From the NCBI GenBank assembly GCA_016293005.1, contig JAEDFA010000021.1:1-26011 (forward strand): a DNA stretch of 26,011 nt, read 5' to 3'. Under the pieces are notes generated by a model, which did no database searches, had not been told where the DNA came from, and saw only the letters and a program-made list of their open reading frames with translations. Of this stretch, positions 23,442 through 26,011 are shown piece by piece (position 1 is the stretch's first letter; every line of letters begins with the position of its first letter). A program made the translations under genes and the position numbers. The DNA comes from Treponema sp. (lineage in GTDB: Bacteria; Spirochaetota; Spirochaetia; Treponematales; Treponemataceae).

Positions 23442-24752
23442 CTAAATAAAATGCCTTATGCTGTGATGCTCAATGTATTTTGTTTTTACTGCAACGATAT
23501 AACTTCCAAACATTGAAGTGAGAACATCAAACGCCGCTGCAAAAGAACAAAGAATCGGAGCAGCCGGTTTTAAAAGAAGATAATAACCTGTTTCAAAATT
23601 TCTTCCGTAGAGAACGCACAGAACTGTAAGGCTTATAAAAGTTCCGCCGGCAGGAAATCCTCCTAAAAGGAACGAAAGTGCAAAAGAAGTTAAAGAAATC
23701 CATAAAATATCTGTAAATGGAATTGAAAGTGAAGAATAACTTCTATAAATTACGATAAAACTGATTGTTGTAACTAATGCTGAACCGCCACGCGCAAAAA
23801 TTGAAAAAAGTGGATGAGTTACAGCGTTGATTCGTCTGCGGACACCTAAACTTTCTTTTGCGTGTCTTATGTTTAATGGGAGAACAAAATTTGAATCTCC
23901 GGTGAAAAATGCTGCCATAATTGAACAGACTGAAGCGTACAGAACTTTATACGGATGCGGGTCATGGCATAAATATTTTAGAATCAGTGGATAAACAACG
24001 CCTGCAACAATTAAAAAATCGATTGAGAGCATTAAAATGAGCGGATTGTAAAAACCTGTTGAAAGAATTCCGCGGAAAGTGATTGTCCAGTAACAGAGAA
24101 TTGCGACCATTCCGATTTCAAGAAATTCCGTGAAAATTACCATAATGTTGTACATTAATTTTGAAAACGAATCGAAGAAAGTTGTTACCGGGCGGAATAA
24201 AATTTCGTCGGCAGTTGAGGCAGTTCCTATGAGAAATGCAAAGAAAAATGCTGCAAGAATAAAAGTTCCGTTTCTTAGGGAATCAAACGCTGAAAATGGA
24301 AGAAGCGCGCGCAGAAGATTTTGAATGTTTAATTCTGAACCGTTGAGATTTTCTGGAATTCCGGTTGAAAAGTCGGAAAGAATTTTGTAAAGCTGATTTT
24401 CCTGAATGACAGCGGTGTTTGCATTTTCTGTTGTCATTGTTACAGGAATTCGGGGGAGTTTTACGATTAAAATTGAAAGCAGTCCGATTATTGTTAGCAA
24501 AAGTGAAGAAATTACGATTATTGAAAAAGTCCAGACAGCCGTTTTTGTTAGCGCTTTTGAATCACGCAGACGGTTGAACGCCGTAATTGCAGAACAGAAC
24601 ACGACAGGAATTATCATGTATCTTCCAAAACGAATTACGATTTCGGTTATGAAGCCGATTAAATATTTTACGGTTTCGTTTTCTACAGGAATTATAAAAG
24701 CGCAGAATGCACCTAAAATTGCACCAATTAAGAATTTTATCCAAAGTTTCAT
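23442..24752 (-). CDS. Dicarboxylate/amino-acid:cation symporter family (DAACS/SDF) transporter, divergent
   Basis: The 436 residues form about eight membrane segments with the SDF-family plan: N-terminal MKLWIKFLIGAILGAF, then RFGRYMIIPVVFCSAI, and a C-terminal half with re-entrant loop candidates. Family landmarks are altered: FFTGDSNFVLP occupies the place of the serine-rich hairpin 1, FARGGSAL the place of NMDGTA, GGFPAGGTFISL the hairpin 2 loop, and AAFDVLTSMFG the last substrate-binding helix with its Asp kept. It is probably a sodium- or proton-coupled symporter, but the changed binding site makes the substrate (glutamate, dicarboxylate or other) unclear. It starts 23 nt after the methionine synthase reactivation gene and has no good ribosome site. 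Confidence 0.82.
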   Translation of the reverse strand: MKLWIKFLIGAILGAFCAFIIPVENETVKYLIGFITEIVIRFGRYMIIPVVFCSAITAFNRLRDSKALTKTAVWTFSIIVISSLLLTIIGLLSILIVKLPRIPVTMTTENANTAVIQENQLYKILSDFSTGIPENLNGSELNIQNLLRALLPFSAFDSLRNGTFILAAFFFAFLIGTASTADEILFRPVTTFFDSFSKLMYNIMVIFTEFLEIGMVAILCYWTITFRGILSTGFYNPLILMLSIDFLIVAGVVYPLILKYLCHDPHPYKVLYASVCSIMAAFFTGDSNFVLPLNIRHAKESLGVRRRINAVTHPLFSIFARGGSALVTTISFIVIYRSYSSLSIPFTDILWISLTSFALSFLLGGFPAGGTFISLTVLCVLYGRNFETGYYLLLKPAAPILCSFAAAFDVLTSMFGSYIVAVKTKYIEHHSIRHFI

Positions 24753-24775
24753 AGATTTTTATTTTACCACACAAA

Positions 24776-25381
24776 TTAAATTTTTTCTATTCCAATAAAA
24801 GCCGTAACAGATTTTTCAGGAGCCATAATCAGCGTTTCCATTAGCGTAAGTCCGATTTTTGCACACGGTAAAAGCCTGAAAAATTCTTTCTGGAATGAAA
24901 GAGGAACATCGCCGTAACCTGGACTGTATCGCGGATGAGTTTTAAATCCGTTTTGTTCTGCCTGTTTTGAAATAACATTGTTCAGCGTTTCTATTGTATG
25001 TTCTGCGAACGCCGCTCCTACTGCCTGCATTATAGAAGATTTTGCGGAATCCTGAATTTGGGCTTTTCTGATTAAAAAATCTGCCTGTGAACCGACTGTA
25101 ACCGCAGCGAGAACGATTTTTGAACAGTTTTTGAGATTTTTCGACAAATCTTTTGAAGTAAATTTTAAATCTGCAAACTGAATTAATTCGCCTTCGACTT
25201 TTAAATCAAAAAATTCTGCACAGGCTTTAGGTTTTACGACATTTTTCATTTGAACAATAGAAGAATTTATCATTGAAAGAATTGGTTCTTCAGGTTTGTG
25301 AAGTTTTCCGTAGCCTAAAAAATATGCCGCTTCGTCAACTGAAATTGAGATGTCTTTTATCTCTGGAAAATCGATTTTCAT
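24776..25381 (-). CDS. Stand-alone cobalamin-dependent methionine synthase reactivation domain
   Basis: The 201 residues correspond to the MetH activation domain (Met_synt_B12), which binds S-adenosylmethionine and re-methylates oxidised cobalamin in methionine synthase. The RxxxGY signature is present as RYSPGY (151-156), followed by PLSFQKEFFRLL, KIGLTLMETLIMAP and a SVTAFIGI strand. The N-terminal half carries TVGSQADFLIRKAQ. In E. coli this is the C-terminal part of a 1227-residue MetH; here it is separate, as in several anaerobes where it acts in trans with a short MetH. No metH is in the window. No ribosome site is visible. It precedes a symporter gene by 23 nt and is divergent from a DtxR-type regulator. 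Confidence 0.87.
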   Translation of the reverse strand: MKIDFPEIKDISISVDEAAYFLGYGKLHKPEEPILSMINSSIVQMKNVVKPKACAEFFDLKVEGELIQFADLKFTSKDLSKNLKNCSKIVLAAVTVGSQADFLIRKAQIQDSAKSSIMQAVGAAFAEHTIETLNNVISKQAEQNGFKTHPRYSPGYGDVPLSFQKEFFRLLPCAKIGLTLMETLIMAPEKSVTAFIGIEKI

Positions 25382-25387
25382 AGTGAG

Positions 25388-25393
25388 ATTTTA
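25388..25393 (-). promoter_or_regulatory. Possible -10 element of the methionine synthase reactivation gene
   Basis: Minus-strand TAAAAT (25393-25388) lies 6 nt before the ATG of a gene with no ribosome site. No good -35 hexamer is seen at 16-18 bp, so support is weak. Confidence 0.25.
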
Positions 25394-25448
25394 ACATTTT
25401 TTTTTAATTTGAACATCTTTAAAAGGTATTTTTATAGTAGTTCATTTG

Positions 25449-25457
25449 TGATATAAT
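25449..25457 (+). promoter_or_regulatory. Predicted extended -10 promoter of the DtxR-type regulator
   Basis: TGATATAAT (25449-25457) is a perfect TATAAT with a TGn extension, which can replace a good -35. The leader would be about 30 nt and carries a GGGGGA ribosome site. I see no clear metal-regulator palindrome over it. Confidence 0.55.
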
Positions 25458-25494
25458 TTTTTTTAAGAGACGAGATTAAATTTCCGGGGGAAAT

Positions 25495-25860
25495 ATGTAC
25501 GAATCAGGTGAAGATTATCTTGAAGCAATTTTAATTTTGAAAAATAAAAATGGTTTTGTTCGTTCTGTTGATATTGCAAATCATCTGGGATTTTCTAAGC
25601 CAAGTGTTAGCCGTGCAATGGGAATTCTTGAAAAAGACGGTTATATTAATTTTGGGCTTGGAAATATGATAAATCTCACGGAAAAAGGCCTTGAAAAAGC
25701 AACCGATATTTATTCTCGTCATCAGCTCCTCACAAAATTTCTTGTAAAACTTGCAGATATTCCTGAAGACCAGGCAGAAAAAAACGCTTGTAGAATTGAA
25801 CATGTAATTGATTCGGATGTTGTAAACGGAATTAAAAAATGGCTTGAGAATAATCCGTAA
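25495..25860 (+). CDS. DtxR/MntR-family metal-dependent transcriptional regulator, short form
   Basis: The 121 residues form a winged-helix DNA-binding domain (about 5-65; VDIANHLGFSKPSVSRAMGILE is the recognition unit in two parts) and a helical dimerisation and metal domain (about 66-121). There is no SH3-like third domain, so the size resembles MntR rather than DtxR. Aligned to Bacillus MntR, the ligands are D7, E10, H76, E102 and H103, but the MntR Glu99 is Cys99 here, in ACRIEH, as in the Cys ligand of DtxR. Metal choice (Mn or Fe) is therefore open. A GGGGGA site precedes the ATG. It is divergent from the methionine synthase reactivation gene. Confidence 0.9.
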   Translation: MYESGEDYLEAILILKNKNGFVRSVDIANHLGFSKPSVSRAMGILEKDGYINFGLGNMINLTEKGLEKATDIYSRHQLLTKFLVKLADIPEDQAEKNACRIEHVIDSDVVNGIKKWLENNP

Positions 25861-25869
25861 TTTATTGTT

Positions 25870-25896
25870 ATGTGGACGCCCACACTGGGGCGCTAA
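25870..25896 (+). other. GC-rich island with two mutually exclusive hairpins and an 8-codon ORF
   Basis: In otherwise AT-rich DNA, 25870-25896 reads as a tiny ORF (MWTPTLGR, stop). It contains two overlapping inverted repeats that cannot form together: TGTGG/CCACA (25871-25884) and CGCCC/GGGCG (25877-25892). No T-run follows. It lies 9 nt after the regulator's stop codon. Function unknown. Confidence 0.35.
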
Positions 25897-25941
25897 AAAA
25901 TATGTACCCGAAAGTGTACTACTATAAATTTCTTCAAATAA

Positions 25942-25959
25942 ATACTATATTACTAGTAT
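25942..25959. promoter_or_regulatory. Inverted repeat over the start of the right-edge gene
   Basis: ATACTA (25942-25947) and TAGTAT (25954-25959) are perfect arms with a 6-bp centre. They overlap a TATATT (25946-25951) that lies 6 nt before the ATG. It could be an operator or a chance AT-rich dyad. Confidence 0.35.
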
Positions 25960-26011
25960 GAGATCATTTTCTGATAATAATAATAAAATTATTTGTGCAG
26001 ATGTATTTGAA
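25958..26011 (+). CDS. Partial unidentified gene at the right edge
   Basis: An open frame starts at ATG 25958 and runs to the window end (18 codons, MRSFSDNNNKIICADVFE). It has no ribosome site; a -10-like TATATT sits 6 nt upstream. Too little is visible to name a family, and the reading frame may be chance. Confidence 0.4.
   Translation, partial: MRSFSDNNNKIICADVFE

Noticed and set aside
25870..25896. Rho-independent terminator after the DtxR-type regulator
   Set aside because: The GC-rich stem is not followed by a T-run on either strand; an A-run follows on the plus strand.
1..26011. Mobile elements, CRISPR arrays, tRNA or rRNA genes
   Set aside because: No transposase or integrase, no repeated spacer array, and no tRNA- or rRNA-like sequence was seen on either strand.

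Overview
The window is a low-GC chromosomal segment that carries the replication origin of what is most likely a Treponema-type spirochaete. The case rests on the origin gene set (gyrA, gyrB, dnaA, dnaN, recF, a DciA/DUF721 gene, rpmH, rnpA, yidD, yidC, jag), a flgM gene, a cyclophilin-FKBP fusion of the kind known from Treponema, a tryptophan in the GyrB loop that usually reads PLRGK, and the general AT-rich style. No 16S gene is present, so genus-level placement is an inference. There are no rRNA or tRNA genes, insertion sequences, phage genes or CRISPR arrays.

Layout. Bases 1-3229 hold gyrA (3' part outside the window) and gyrB on the minus strand. They diverge from a plus-strand block at 3377-13217: dnaA, the putative oriC (4817-5086), dnaN, recF, dciA-like, rpmH, rnpA, yidD, yidC, jag, an exported protein of unknown function, and a bifunctional prolyl isomerase. 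Most of the remainder is on the minus strand: argA (13251-14579); an operon-like run from 22240 down to 15590 (metal-ligand-less Fe-ADH homologue, SpoU methyltransferase, GNAT-like/metallo-beta-lactamase fusion, unknown 177-aa protein, proA, proB, proC); rsmI-flgM; and a B12-dependent methionine synthase reactivation protein followed by a divergent dicarboxylate-type symporter. Plus-strand exceptions are a second SpoU methyltransferase (14761-15531), a DtxR/MntR-type regulator (25495-25860) and an unidentified partial gene at the right edge.

How it works together. The left half is the replication-initiation and clamp machinery with gyrase, a predicted helicase loader, and the ribosomal protein/RNase P/membrane insertase cluster. 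The right half is housekeeping: proline synthesis, the first arginine step, three RNA 2'-O-methyltransferases, the flagellar anti-sigma factor, and metal and cobalamin functions.

Main points for a second look: (1) the dnaA-dnaN gap contains two perfect DnaA boxes plus a compact array of two abutting degenerate DnaA boxes, six (T/C)TA trinucleotides and a perfect hairpin, resembling the Bacillus basal unwinding system; (2) several genes without a Shine-Dalgarno (dnaA, argA, the 177-aa gene and perhaps others) have a -10 hexamer only 4-6 nt before the ATG, which predicts leaderless mRNAs; (3) four consecutive hairpins separate jag from the next gene; (4) a strong bidirectional terminator lies inside the 3' end of the argA coding sequence; (5) a Fe-ADH homologue has lost all four iron ligands and is coupled to an RNA methyltransferase.
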